64,000 nt of DNA from an uncultured Paracoccus sp. GTDB taxonomy: Bacteria; Pseudomonadota; Alphaproteobacteria; Rhodobacterales; Rhodobacteraceae. Where the stretch lies: contig NZ_CAMEFG010000016.1 of NCBI RefSeq assembly GCF_945915435.1, positions 1 to 64,000 of the forward strand. The letters run 5' to 3'. A program made the position numbers and the translations under genes. The notes under the pieces are model-generated. The model was not told where the DNA came from. It worked only from the letters and a program-made list of their open reading frames with translations, and made no database searches. Of this stretch, positions 48,359 through 58,226 are shown one piece after another (position 1 is the first letter of the stretch; every line of letters begins with the position of its first letter).

Positions 48359-50251
48359 TTGGGTTATACCGACGTTTACGAAAGCTGGAAGGCCGATCCC
48401 GAAGGTTTCTGGATGGCTGCCGCTCAGGGCATCGACTGGGTGCGCCCGCCTTCCAAGGCGCTTTTCGACGAAAAGGCGCCGATCTACGAATGGTTCTCGG
48501 ACGGGCTGGTCAACACCTGCTGGAACGCGGTGGACCGCCATGTCGAGGCAGGCCGGGGCGACCAGCTTGCCCTGATCCACGACAGCCCCGTCACCCGCTC
48601 GACCAAGGGGCTGACCTATGGCGAATTGCGCGACCGGGTGGCCAGCCTGGCGGGCGCGCTGCGCGCCAAGGGCATCGAAAAGGGCGACCGCGTGATCATC
48701 TACATGCCGATGATCCCCGAGGCGGTCGAGGCGATGCTGGCCTGCGCGCGCATCGGCGCGATCCATTCGGTCGTCTTCGGCGGTTTCGCCGCGAATGAAC
48801 TGGCCGTGCGCATCGACGATTGCACCCCCAAGGCGATCATCGCCGCCTCTTGCGGGATCGAGCCGGGGCGCATCGTCCATTACAAGCCGCTCCTGGACCG
48901 CGCATTGGAACAAGCCAGCCACCAGCCCGATTTCTGCGTGATCTTCCAGCGCGAGCAAGAGGTCTGCAAGCTGACCCCCGGACGCGACGTCGCCTGGCAC
49001 AGCTTCCAATACGGGGTCGAGCCTGCCGAATGCGTCCCGGTCGAGGGCAACCACCCCGCCTATATCCTCTATACCTCGGGCACGACCGGCCAGCCCAAGG
49101 GCGTCGTGCGCCATACCGCGGGCCACCTCGTCGCGCTGAACTGGACGATGCCCAACATCTACGGCATCCAGCCCGGCGACGTGTTCTGGGCGGCCTCGGA
49201 CGTGGGCTGGGTCGTGGGGCACAGTTATATCTGCTACGGCCCGCTGATCTCGGGCGCGACCAGCATCGTCTTCGAGGGCAAGCCCGTCGGCACGCCCGAC
49301 GCCGGCACCTTCTGGCGCGTGATCCAGAACCACAAGGTGAAAAGCTTCTTCACCGCCCCCACCGCCATCCGCGCCGTCAAACGCGAGGACCCGGACGGGG
49401 AACTGATCGGCGATTACAACCTGCGCGGCCTGCAAGCCGTCTTCCTGGCGGGCGAGCGCGCCGATCCCGACACGATCCAGTGGCTCGAGGACAAGCTGGG
49501 CCTGCCCGTCATCGACCATTGGTGGCAGACGGAAACCGGCTGGGCCATCGCCGCCAACCCCTTCGGCATCGGCACCCTGCCGGTCAAGAGGGGCAGCCCC
49601 GCCAAGCCGATGCCCGGCTATGACGTGCATGTGCTGGACGAGGCGGGCCACCCGGTTCCCCCCGGAACGCTGGGCGCCATCGCGATCAGGCTGCCCCTGC
49701 CGCCGGGCACGCTGCCGACGCTGTGGAACGCCGAGCCGCGATTCCTCAAATCCTACCTCGACCACTTCCCCGGCTATTACGAAACCGGCGACGCGGGCTA
49801 TATCGACGAGGACGGCTATCTCTACATCATGGCGCGCACCGACGACGTCATCAACGTCGCGGGCCACCGCCTGTCCACCGGCGCGATGGAGGAAGTGCTG
49901 TCCAGCCATCCCGACGTCGCCGAATGCGCGGTGATCGGGGTTGCGGACAAGTTGAAGGGGCAGATGCCGCTGGGTTTCCTCTGCCTCAGGAAAGGGGCGG
50001 CGAACCCGCCCGAAACCGTCGTCAGCGAGGTCGTCGCCCTGGTGCGCGAGCGGATCGGCCCGGTCGCGGCCTTCAAGTCGGCCTGCGTCGTGGATCGCCT
50101 GCCCAAGACCCGCTCGGGCAAGATCCTGCGCGCAACGATGGCGAAGATCGCCGATGGCGAGGAATACCGCATGCCCGCCACCATCGACGACCCCGCCATC
50201 CTGGACGAAATCCGCGAGGCGCTGAACGATATCGGGCAGGTCCCGAAATAG
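48359..50251 (+). CDS. prpE: Propionyl-CoA synthetase / acyl-CoA synthetase (TTG start)
   Basis: LGYTDVYESWKADPEGFWMAAAQGIDW; ILYTSGTTGQPKGVVR; TRSGKILRATMAKIADGE; SD AGGAGGATCAC before TTG. Confidence 0.92.
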   Translation: MGYTDVYESWKADPEGFWMAAAQGIDWVRPPSKALFDEKAPIYEWFSDGLVNTCWNAVDRHVEAGRGDQLALIHDSPVTRSTKGLTYGELRDRVASLAGALRAKGIEKGDRVIIYMPMIPEAVEAMLACARIGAIHSVVFGGFAANELAVRIDDCTPKAIIAASCGIEPGRIVHYKPLLDRALEQASHQPDFCVIFQREQEVCKLTPGRDVAWHSFQYGVEPAECVPVEGNHPAYILYTSGTTGQPKGVVRHTAGHLVALNWTMPNIYGIQPGDVFWAASDVGWVVGHSYICYGPLISGATSIVFEGKPVGTPDAGTFWRVIQNHKVKSFFTAPTAIRAVKREDPDGELIGDYNLRGLQAVFLAGERADPDTIQWLEDKLGLPVIDHWWQTETGWAIAANPFGIGTLPVKRGSPAKPMPGYDVHVLDEAGHPVPPGTLGAIAIRLPLPPGTLPTLWNAEPRFLKSYLDHFPGYYETGDAGYIDEDGYLYIMARTDDVINVAGHRLSTGAMEEVLSSHPDVAECAVIGVADKLKGQMPLGFLCLRKGAANPPETVVSEVVALVRERIGPVAAFKSACVVDRLPKTRSGKILRATMAKIADGEEYRMPATIDDPAILDEIREALNDIGQVPK

Positions 50252-50268
50252 GCCCACGAAAAGGTGCA

Positions 50269-50292
50269 AAAACCCGCAATCCTGCGGGTTTT
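50269..50292. terminator. Bidirectional intrinsic terminator AAAACCCGCA-ATCC-TGCGGGTTTTTT
   Basis: 10-bp stem, 4-nt loop, T run, between convergent prpE and the M48 peptidase gene. Confidence 0.92.
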
Positions 50293-50312
50293 TTCATTGT
50301 GGTTGGCGTTCG

Positions 50313-51071
50313 CTAGCGGAAACGGCCCGAACGGTAGTCGCCGATCGCCCGCTCGACCTGCCCCATGCGCGAGGCTGTCGAGGGATGAGTGCCCAGGATC
50401 TTGTCGCCCGGATCGGGGATGCGGCGGAAGAACTGCGCGCCGTTGCGCGGATCGAAGCCCGCGTTCAAGGCGATGATCGCACCCAGATAATCGGCCTCCA
50501 GTTCCCACTCCTGCGAATAGTAGCGCGCACCGACCTGCGCGCCCAGGTTCTGCGCGCTCTGGATCGCGATCTCGCTGGCGCCATAGGCTGACGCCAGCCC
50601 GCCCAGGATCACTGCCCCGGCGGTGGCCGCGCTGCTCTTGCGGTTCAGGTGGCCCAGGATGTGATGGCTGGCCTCGTGACCGACGACAAAGGCCAGTTCG
50701 TCGGCGTTACGGGCCTCGTCGATCAGCGACAGGGTAAAGCCCACGATCGGGCGGCCATTGTCGTCCACGGTCTGAAAGGCGTTCGGTTCCAGCCCCGGAC
50801 GGCTGTCGACGATGAACTGGAAATCGCAACTGATCGGACCGCCGCGCCGCTGCATGCATTCACGCTCGACCGCGGGTTCCATGTCGCGGATGACCTGCGC
50901 GAAGGCGCGCGCCTTTTCCGCAGGCCCGCCCGCGATATCCGGCGAAGGCGGCGCAACCACGGGCGGCTGCGCGGGCGAACCGGGCAGCGACGGCATCGGA
51001 CCGGGGCCGACACAGCCCGAAAGCGCCAGCATCACGGCCAAGGCGATACCCGTTGCGCGCATTTTCGCCAT
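50313..51071 (-). CDS. M48 family metallopeptidase lipoprotein
   Basis: Lipobox LALSGCVG; AFVVGHEASHHILGHL (HExxH); EWELEADYLGAIIALNAGFDP. Confidence 0.9.
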   Translation of the reverse strand: MAKMRATGIALAVMLALSGCVGPGPMPSLPGSPAQPPVVAPPSPDIAGGPAEKARAFAQVIRDMEPAVERECMQRRGGPISCDFQFIVDSRPGLEPNAFQTVDDNGRPIVGFTLSLIDEARNADELAFVVGHEASHHILGHLNRKSSAATAGAVILGGLASAYGASEIAIQSAQNLGAQVGARYYSQEWELEADYLGAIIALNAGFDPRNGAQFFRRIPDPGDKILGTHPSTASRMGQVERAIGDYRSGRFR

Positions 51072-51207
51072 CCTGTCATCCCTCGTTACATCGGGCATCC
51101 GTCCCAAGCGCGCCCATTTATCCGCAAGCCGCCCCGCTCGCCAAGGGTGACGCTTGCAACTTGCCCCGATTTCACGGGAAAGTTTCCAAAACCAGCAGGA
51201 GGAGCGG

Positions 51208-51453
51208 ATGTTCACCATCGAACACGAATTCGACGCCACGATCATCACCCTGATCGACGAGAACGAGCCGAACCAAGGCCCCTTGTCCGAGGACATCACC
51301 ATCCTGACCTTCGACGACCGCGTGATCGTGGAGCAGGCCGACGCCGATGGCCAGGGCGTGTCGCGGGTCGTCTTCAGCATGGTCCAGTTGAACGAATTGC
51401 GCGCCGCCCTGAACCTGCCCGAAGGCAACTATCGCCTGCAACGCGACGGCTAG
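51208..51453 (+). CDS. Hypothetical acidic small protein
   Basis: 81 aa; strong SD AGGAGGAGCGG; MFTIEHEFDATIITLIDENEPNQG. Confidence 0.75.
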   Translation: MFTIEHEFDATIITLIDENEPNQGPLSEDITILTFDDRVIVEQADADGQGVSRVVFSMVQLNELRAALNLPEGNYRLQRDG

Positions 51454-51698
51454 TCGATCTGGAACAGCTTGTCGCGCCCGCTGGCACCGCGCAGCAGCGT
51501 CAGCCGCGACTTGGCGATGCCAAGCGCCTTGGACAGGTGGCGCTGGACCTCGGCATTGGCCTTGCCGCCCTCGGGGACGGTGGTCACCATCACCCGCACC
51601 AGATCGCCGTCCAGCATCACGGCATTGCGCGAGGCGCGGGGTGTCACGCGAACCGAAAGGCGGCGGCCGGGTTGTGCAAGGTGCGAAAGATCGGTCAT
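51450..51698 (-). CDS. DUF167/YggU family protein
   Basis: RLSVRVTPRASRNAVMLDGDLVRVMVTTVPEGGKANAEVQRHLSKALGIAKSRLTLLRGASGRDK. Confidence 0.92.
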   Translation of the reverse strand: MTDLSHLAQPGRRLSVRVTPRASRNAVMLDGDLVRVMVTTVPEGGKANAEVQRHLSKALGIAKSRLTLLRGASGRDKLFQID

Positions 51699-51732
51699 GC
51701 TTCCTGCAAACACATGACGAGGCGGAAAATCA

Positions 51733-52830
51733 ATGCAAAAGCCCACGGGTTTCTTCCATGATGAACGCTGCATGTGGCACGGGGGCGGCGATTACGTCCT
51801 GACCGTGCCGGCCGGCGGCTTGGTCCAGCCCGGCAGCGGCCTGCCCGAAAGCCCCGAGACCAAGCGGCGGCTGGTCAACCTGTTGCGGGTGACCGGGCTG
51901 ATGACACAGTTGCAGGAACGCACGGCCCCCGCCGCCACCCGGCAGGACCTGCTGCGCGTCCACCCGGCCAGCTATCTGGATGCGTTCAAGACCATGTCCG
52001 ACGGCATGGGCGGGGACCTGGGCCTGCGCGCGCCCTTCCTGAAGGGCGGATACGAGATCGCAGCCCTTTCGGCGGGGCTTGCGCAGGCGGCGCTGGCCGA
52101 GGTGCTGACCGGCAGGGCGCGGAACGCCTATGCGCTCTCGCGTCCGCCCGGCCATCACGCCCTGCCCGACTTTCCCAACGGCTTCTGCCTGCTGGCCAAT
52201 ATCGCCGTCGCCATCCGCTCGGCCCGTGCCGCCGGGCTGGCGCAGCGCGTGGCGGTTCTGGACTGGGACGTTCACCACGGCAACGGGACCGAGGCGATCT
52301 TTCTGGACGACCCCGACGTGCTGACCATCTCGATCCACCAGGACCGCAACTATCCGCTGGATACCGGCGGGGCGGATGTGCGGGGCGCGCAGGCCAGCAA
52401 CATCAACATCCCCCTGCCCCCCGGCGCGGGCCAGCAGACCTATCTTGAGGCGGTCGAGCGGATCGTCCTGCCCTCGCTGCGCCGTTTCGCGCCCGAGGTC
52501 ATCGTCATCGCCTGCGGCTACGACGCCTCGGCGATGGACCCGCTGGGGCGCATGGTGCTGAGCGCGGACAGTTTCGCCCGCATGACCGCGCTGGTGATGG
52601 ATGCCGCAGGCCAGCTTTGCGCGGGGCGGCTGGTCGCCGTCCACGAAGGCGGCTATTCCGAGTTGCACGTCCCCTTCTGCGGCCATGCGGTCGTCCAGGT
52701 GCTGGCAGGTTCCCCAACCCATGCGCCGGACCCGCTGCAAGCAACCATCGACCTGCGCCAGCCGCCGCAGTTCCTTGTCAACCACCTGTCGGCCTACCTG
52801 AAGGAACTGGCCGAATTCTTCGAGGTCTGA
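51733..52830 (+). CDS. Class II histone deacetylase-like/acetylpolyamine amidohydrolase
   Basis: SRPPGHHALPDFPNGFCLLANIAVAIR; VLDWDVHHGNGTEAIF; VIACGYDASAMDPLGRM. Confidence 0.93.
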   Translation: MQKPTGFFHDERCMWHGGGDYVLTVPAGGLVQPGSGLPESPETKRRLVNLLRVTGLMTQLQERTAPAATRQDLLRVHPASYLDAFKTMSDGMGGDLGLRAPFLKGGYEIAALSAGLAQAALAEVLTGRARNAYALSRPPGHHALPDFPNGFCLLANIAVAIRSARAAGLAQRVAVLDWDVHHGNGTEAIFLDDPDVLTISIHQDRNYPLDTGGADVRGAQASNINIPLPPGAGQQTYLEAVERIVLPSLRRFAPEVIVIACGYDASAMDPLGRMVLSADSFARMTALVMDAAGQLCAGRLVAVHEGGYSELHVPFCGHAVVQVLAGSPTHAPDPLQATIDLRQPPQFLVNHLSAYLKELAEFFEV

Positions 52831-52833
52831 ACG

Positions 52834-53415
52834 ATGTCCGAACATGAAAACCACGGCAATGACACAGCGTTGGAGTTCCTGCGCACCCGCCGCTCGCACC
52901 CGCCCAAGATGCTGCAAGGTCCCGCGCCGGATCGCGAAGAGCTGCGCGAGTTGCTGACCATCGCCGCCCGCGTGCCCGATCACGGCAAGCTGGAGCCTTG
53001 GCGCTTCATCGTGCTGGAGCGCGCGGCGCTGGACCGGCTGGCACCCCTGCTGGCCGATCATGTCGCCGCGCAGGGCGGGGACGAGGCCGCGGTGGCCAAG
53101 GCCCGCTCGGGCATGGAATCGCCGCTGATCGTGGCGGTGGTGTCCTCGCCCGTCGCCAGCGACAAGATCCCGCAATGGGAACAGTTCCTGTCGGCGGGGG
53201 CGGTCTGCCTGCAACTGGTCAATGCGGCGCTGGCCCAAGGGCTTGGCGCGGCATGGCTGACAGGTCCCGCCAGCCAGCCCGAATTCGCCGGGCCGCATCT
53301 GGGCCTGGGCGAACACGAACGTATCACGGGCTTTGTCCATATCGGCCAGCGCGGCAAGACCCCACCCGAGCGCCCGCGCCCCGATATCGACGCCAGGACC
53401 AGTTTCGCGCAATGA
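52834..53415 (+). CDS. Nitroreductase family protein (YdjA-like)
   Basis: LRTRRSHPPKMLQGPAPDREELRELLTIAARVPDHGKLEPWRFIVLE. Confidence 0.92.
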   Translation: MSEHENHGNDTALEFLRTRRSHPPKMLQGPAPDREELRELLTIAARVPDHGKLEPWRFIVLERAALDRLAPLLADHVAAQGGDEAAVAKARSGMESPLIVAVVSSPVASDKIPQWEQFLSAGAVCLQLVNAALAQGLGAAWLTGPASQPEFAGPHLGLGEHERITGFVHIGQRGKTPPERPRPDIDARTSFAQ

Positions 53416-54113
53416 GCCTGCGCGCCCTGATCCTTGCCTGGCGCGACCTTCTGCATCCGCGCATCCTGTCGGTCGTGCTGGCGGGGACAGGGCTGACGCT
53501 TGCGCTGCTGGTGGCCGTGCAGGCGCTGGTCTTCTGGGCGATCCGCTGGTTCTCGCCCGAGACCGTCACCCTGCCCTGGCTGGGCCAGGTGCCGCTTGGC
53601 AGCTACCTGTCCTGGGGGTCGATCCTGCTGCTGCCGGTGATGGCGGTCTTCCTGATGGCCCCGGTCGCCGCCGCCTTTTCAGGGCTGTTCGCCGAAAGGG
53701 TGGCCGTGGCGGTCGAGGAAACCCACTATCCCGATCAACGCGGCCAGCCGCTGGATTTCTGGGACGGGCTGCTGGAATCGCTGGCGGTGACGGGGGCGGT
53801 CGTGCTGGTGGGGCTGGGCACGATGCTGCTGACGCCCTTCCTTGGCCCGCTGGCGCCGCTGGTCTGGTTCACCGCCAACGGCTGGCTGCTGGGGCTCGAG
53901 TTCTTCCAGATGGCCGCCCGCCGCCACCTGCCCCGCGAACGCGCCGCCGAGATGCATCGCGCGCTGAACCTGCGGGTCACCGCGCTTGGCGTGATGATCG
54001 CCGTCCTGCTGGTCGTGCCGGTGCTGAACATCGCCGTCCCGGTGCTGGCGGCGGCGGGCTTTACCCATCTTTTCCAGCTTAGCCGAACATCCTTTCCAGA
54101 TCGGCGCGGGTGA
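53412..54113 (+). CDS. EI24/CysZ-like membrane protein
   Basis: MSLRALILAWRDLLHPRILSVVLAGTGLTLALL; multi-TM with FSGLFAERVAVAVEETHYPD. Confidence 0.82.
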   Translation: MSLRALILAWRDLLHPRILSVVLAGTGLTLALLVAVQALVFWAIRWFSPETVTLPWLGQVPLGSYLSWGSILLLPVMAVFLMAPVAAAFSGLFAERVAVAVEETHYPDQRGQPLDFWDGLLESLAVTGAVVLVGLGTMLLTPFLGPLAPLVWFTANGWLLGLEFFQMAARRHLPRERAAEMHRALNLRVTALGVMIAVLLVVPVLNIAVPVLAAAGFTHLFQLSRTSFPDRRG

Positions 54114-54339
54114 TGATGTCGGCAAAGATGATGAAGGCGATGATCCCCCACAGGATGGCCGAGATCACCGTCGTCCACAGCGCCTTTTTCTTCAACTGGG
54201 GTTCGTGCGGGGCGCCTGCGGGGGTGCCGGGGACGACCTCTCCGGCATCGGCCTGGCTTTTCTGGCCGATCGGCAAAAGCACGAACAGCACGAGAAACCA
54301 CAGCATCGAGTAAAGGACGAATGCGCCGGTAATGCTCAT
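54079..54339 (-). CDS. DUF1467 family membrane protein
   Basis: MSITGAFVLYSMLWFLVLFVLLPIGQKSQADAGEVVPGTPAGAPHEPQLKKKALWTTV. Confidence 0.88.
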   Translation of the reverse strand: MSITGAFVLYSMLWFLVLFVLLPIGQKSQADAGEVVPGTPAGAPHEPQLKKKALWTTVISAILWGIIAFIIFADIITRADLERMFG

Positions 54340-54743
54340 TTGACTTGCTCCAATTCGATCAGGGTGCCGTTGAAATCCTTGGGATGCAGGAACAGGACCG
54401 GCAGGCCGTGGGCGCCGGTCCTGGGTTGCCCGTCGCCCAGCACCCGCGCGCCCTGCGTCACCAGCCGGTCGCGCGCGGCCAGGATATCCTCGACCTCAAA
54501 GCACAGGTGATGAATCCCGCCCGCGGGATTTCTGTCCAGGAACGCCCGGATCGGGCTGTTTTCGCCCAGGGGATAAAGCAGTTCCAGCTTGGTGTTCGGC
54601 AGTTCGATGAAAACGACCGTGACGCCATGTTCGGGCTGATCCAGCGGCGCGCCGACGCGCGCGCCAAGCGTATCGCGATATTGCGCGACGGCCGCTTGCA
54701 GGTCGGGCACGGCAATCGCGACGTGATTGAGACGACCGATCAT
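54336..54743 (-). CDS. mce: Methylmalonyl-CoA epimerase
   Basis: IGRLNHVAIAVPDLQAAVAQYRDTLGA; GGIHHLCFEVEDI; PVLFLHPKDFNGTLIELEQ. Confidence 0.94.
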   Translation of the reverse strand: MIGRLNHVAIAVPDLQAAVAQYRDTLGARVGAPLDQPEHGVTVVFIELPNTKLELLYPLGENSPIRAFLDRNPAGGIHHLCFEVEDILAARDRLVTQGARVLGDGQPRTGAHGLPVLFLHPKDFNGTLIELEQVK

Positions 54744-54875
54744 CTGATCCTCCGGGTTTTGGGGTGTTTTAGGCCCGATACAGCCGAAGTGAAAGGGAAA
54801 GAGCTGCGGCATTAACCGCATATTAGGGGAATCAGCCGATCCTGCGGACAAGCGGCGATTGTGAAAGGTGATTCC

Positions 54876-55613
54876 ATGCTGGGTTCCGAAGAGGCGTTTT
54901 TCAAACCTGAACGATCCGTCTGGCCTGCGGCTGGCCAGCCGGACAGGCCCCTTGCGGGGCTGACGATGCTGGTGGTCGAGGACAGCCGCTATGCGTCCGA
55001 GGCGCTGCGGCTGCTCTGCCTGCGCTCGGGCGCACGGATCAGGCGGGCCGATACGCTGAAGGCCGCGATGCGGCATCTGCAAACCTATCGTCCCGGCGCG
55101 CTGATGGTGGACATGGGCCTGCCCGATGGGGACGGTGCCGAACTGATCCGGACGCTGGCGGACACGGCCCCGCGCGTGCCGGTCCTGATCGGCATCTCGG
55201 GCGATCCCGAAAACCAGGAGACAGCCATGCAGGCCGGTGCCGATGCCTTCCTGGCCAAGCCCATCGAAAGCCTGGCCCTGTTCCAGCAGACGGTGCTGAA
55301 CGCCCTTCCGCCACAGGAACGCCCGCGCGGGCTGCGCCTGATCTCGAATGACACGGTGTCGCCCGACAGCACGGCGCTGTGCGACGATCTGATGCATGCG
55401 GCGGATGTGCTGGCGCATTCGCGCGATACGGCGACGCTCGACTATATCGCGCGGTTTCTGGCGGGGGTGGCGCGTTCGGCCCATGATCCGACCTTGGAAG
55501 CGGCGGCCTTCTCGCTGACGCGCGATCGGCACGACGGCCCGCAAACGGCATCGAATCTGGCGCGAATCAGCGGGCTGGTCGAAGACCGGCTGGCGACGGC
55601 ACGCCATGTCTGA
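54876..55613 (+). CDS. Response regulator receiver-domain protein
   Basis: LAGLTMLVVEDSRYASEALRLLCLRSGARIRRADT...LMVDMGLPDGDGAELI...AGADAFLAKPIE. Confidence 0.88.
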   Translation: MLGSEEAFFKPERSVWPAAGQPDRPLAGLTMLVVEDSRYASEALRLLCLRSGARIRRADTLKAAMRHLQTYRPGALMVDMGLPDGDGAELIRTLADTAPRVPVLIGISGDPENQETAMQAGADAFLAKPIESLALFQQTVLNALPPQERPRGLRLISNDTVSPDSTALCDDLMHAADVLAHSRDTATLDYIARFLAGVARSAHDPTLEAAAFSLTRDRHDGPQTASNLARISGLVEDRLATARHV

Positions 55614-55619
55614 AACCCG

Positions 55620-56789
55620 TCACGCCAGGAAATGCGGATCGGCGCCAAGGTCCAGGCCGGGAAAGATGCTGCGCTCCAACAGGCCGGATTCGATGCCGTA
55701 AAGGTTGCGCATCGCCCACGCCGCATAGGCACGGATATCGCGCAGGGGCATCAGGTCGCGACCGGCGTAAAGCTGCCCTTCGCCAAGGCCCGGCCATTCG
55801 CCATAGGCCCGCCCGCCGCGAATCGCCCCGCCCGCCATCAGCAGGGCGCCCGCGGTTCCGTGATCGGTGCCCCCCGTGCCGTTTTCGCGAACCGTGCGCC
55901 CGAATTCGGTCATGGCAAGGATGGTGGTCTTTTGCCAATTGCCGCCCAGCCCTTCGCGCAGGGCCAGGATGGCAGCGGACAGGCGGGCCAGGGCGCGGGT
56001 GATGACGGCCTCTTGCCGGGCATGGCTGTCCCATCCGGCGATGGAAAAGGCCGCGATGCGGGTCTGCATGTTCAGGCGGCTGGCGGCGAACAGACCAAGC
56101 GCGCGGGCATCGCCTTCGGGTCCCTTCTCGCGCCCGGTGCCCTGATCGGCCAGTTCGATGGCGTCCTGCGCCGCCTGACGAAACAGCGGGTCGTCGTGAT
56201 AGACGTCCTCCAACAGCCGCTGCGCCTGCGCGGACAGGCGCAGTTCGGCCTCGGGCGCCCAGCTTTTATGGCGCGCCTCGCCGCCAAGGATCTTCATCTC
56301 GTCCGTGCCGACGGCATAGGCGGTTTCCGACTGCGCGCCGGGCATCGCCCGCAACAGACGGTTCAGCCAGCCGCCGATGCGATGATCCGCACCGACATCC
56401 TCGCCCGTGCCGGCCTCGAGCAGGTCCTGCCCGTCGAAATGGCTGCGCTTGTCGCGATAGGGGGTCGAAACGGCATGGGCAAAGGCCAGCTCGCCCCCCT
56501 GCCACAGGGGCAGCAACGGCTCCAGCGCGGGATGCAGCGCGAAAAAGCCGTCAAGGTCGAAGGCCCCGCCCTCGGGTCCGACCGAGATCGTCCGCCGCAG
56601 CTTGCGCAGCATCGGGTCGCCATAGGGCTGGAAAACGTCCAGCCCGTCCATCGCGCCGCGCAGGATGATGACCACCAGCCGGTTCTCACCCGGCGCGGAT
56701 GCGAAACTCATCGTCGTCAGCAAGGGATGCGCCGCTGCCGAACAGCCGATCAGCGCCCCGCTTTTCAGAAACATTCGCCTGCTGAGCAT
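55620..56789 (-). CDS. DUF1501 family protein (Tat-type signal)
   Basis: MLSRRMFLKSGALIGCSAAAHP; RLVVIILRGAMDGLDVFQPYGDP; TEFGRTVRENGTGGTDHGTAGA. Confidence 0.92.
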   Translation of the reverse strand: MLSRRMFLKSGALIGCSAAAHPLLTTMSFASAPGENRLVVIILRGAMDGLDVFQPYGDPMLRKLRRTISVGPEGGAFDLDGFFALHPALEPLLPLWQGGELAFAHAVSTPYRDKRSHFDGQDLLEAGTGEDVGADHRIGGWLNRLLRAMPGAQSETAYAVGTDEMKILGGEARHKSWAPEAELRLSAQAQRLLEDVYHDDPLFRQAAQDAIELADQGTGREKGPEGDARALGLFAASRLNMQTRIAAFSIAGWDSHARQEAVITRALARLSAAILALREGLGGNWQKTTILAMTEFGRTVRENGTGGTDHGTAGALLMAGGAIRGGRAYGEWPGLGEGQLYAGRDLMPLRDIRAYAAWAMRNLYGIESGLLERSIFPGLDLGADPHFLA

Positions 56790-56798
56790 CGCCTTCCC

Positions 56799-58163
56799 CT
56801 AACGTCGGTTGAAATCGGTCGAGGCCAGAACCAGCGCCACCCCTTCGCGCGCGCTTTCGGCGCGGGGCACGGCACGGGCCAGCGCCTCGGAGCGGCTGCC
56901 GCGCAGGGTTGCGCGCATCAGTTCCCGCGGGTCGGGCAGCGGGTCGAACAGATGCGCCGGAACCCGCGTGGCCCACGAGATCCGCGCGGCCAGAAGTTGC
57001 GGCGTGATCCAGGCGCCGACCTCTTCCGGCCAGCCGTTCGGGCCGGCAGGCTCACCCCATTTCTGACCCATCTGCCCCAGCGGAAGGTAAAGGAAACGGT
57101 TGATCTCGGGCCGCTGCAAGGCACGCAATTCATCGCCCCGCATTCCCAGCCCCCGCAGGCAGGCCGCAAGATAATCGAAGGGCTGGCGCGCCTTTTGCCG
57201 AAATCCGTCGGCCAGCGCGGGATGGGTGATCATCGCATGACAGACCTGCGGCAAATGCCCGTCCGACCGCCGCCAGGCCGCCACCATCGCAGCGACCAAC
57301 CCGTCGTCGGGATCGTCGCTGACGAAATGCACCGCCAGCTTGCGCGAGACATGGCGCGCCGTCGCAGGGTGGCGCGCGATATCGACCATGACGGCGCGAA
57401 TATCGTCGATATTGGCCTGATGGTCGCCGCCATAGGACTGGCCAAGGACCGTCTCGGCCCCCGGTTCGGCCATGCCGGGGCGAAAGGTGACATCGTTGCG
57501 GGTGTTGTAGGTCAGCCCGGTCAGCAGCTTGGCCAGTTGCCGCACATCGGCCTGGGAATAATCCGCGCCCACGCCAAGCGTGTGAAGTTCAAGGATTTCA
57601 CGCGCCAGATTTTCATTCAACCCGCGGGCTTCATTCTGCCGCGCCATCCGCGAATTCGGCCCGACGCTCACATGCTGGTCCAGATAGAGCAGCATCATCG
57701 GATGGGTATCGGCGGCAAACAGCAGATCCTCGAACCGGCCATTCAGATGGGGGCGGATCGCCTCATCGACGAAGGCCAGCGCAAGGCGCTGCGCGCCCGC
57801 GCCATCCGCGCGGACCGTGAAATGATCGGACCAGAACTGCACCAGCCTTTCGCCGAAACCCGAGGGCGCATCGACAGCGCGCGCGATGCGATGGGCCAGG
57901 CCGAACCAGCGCGAATCGCGCAACTGGCGGGCGAATTCGACGCGAGCGCGAGCCTCGGCCTCACCCCCTTCGACCCTCGCCTTGCCCAGTTCGGCCAGCT
58001 TCTGCGCGCTGTCGCGGGCGTCCTGGGTGCTGGTCGCCTCGGGTCCCGGCCCGGCCACGGCGACGCTGGCCAGGATCGCGTCGGCATCGGCGGGCGGCTC
58101 CATATGGGGCGAAAGTCCGAAACCCAGCCGAATCGCGGCAAGTTCGGGAAATCCGAATTCCAA
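56799..58163 (-). CDS. DUF1800 family protein
   Basis: ERLVQFWSDHFTVRA; ENLAREILELHTLGVGADYSQADVRQLAKLLTG; paired with DUF1501 gene. Confidence 0.92.
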   Translation of the reverse strand: MEFGFPELAAIRLGFGLSPHMEPPADADAILASVAVAGPGPEATSTQDARDSAQKLAELGKARVEGGEAEARARVEFARQLRDSRWFGLAHRIARAVDAPSGFGERLVQFWSDHFTVRADGAGAQRLALAFVDEAIRPHLNGRFEDLLFAADTHPMMLLYLDQHVSVGPNSRMARQNEARGLNENLAREILELHTLGVGADYSQADVRQLAKLLTGLTYNTRNDVTFRPGMAEPGAETVLGQSYGGDHQANIDDIRAVMVDIARHPATARHVSRKLAVHFVSDDPDDGLVAAMVAAWRRSDGHLPQVCHAMITHPALADGFRQKARQPFDYLAACLRGLGMRGDELRALQRPEINRFLYLPLGQMGQKWGEPAGPNGWPEEVGAWITPQLLAARISWATRVPAHLFDPLPDPRELMRATLRGSRSEALARAVPRAESAREGVALVLASTDFNRR

Positions 58164-58226
58164 CAGGCGCCCCCATCATCGTCGCTACCAGTCCCGATCA
58201 TGGCACGGAACCGGCAGGGGGTCAGA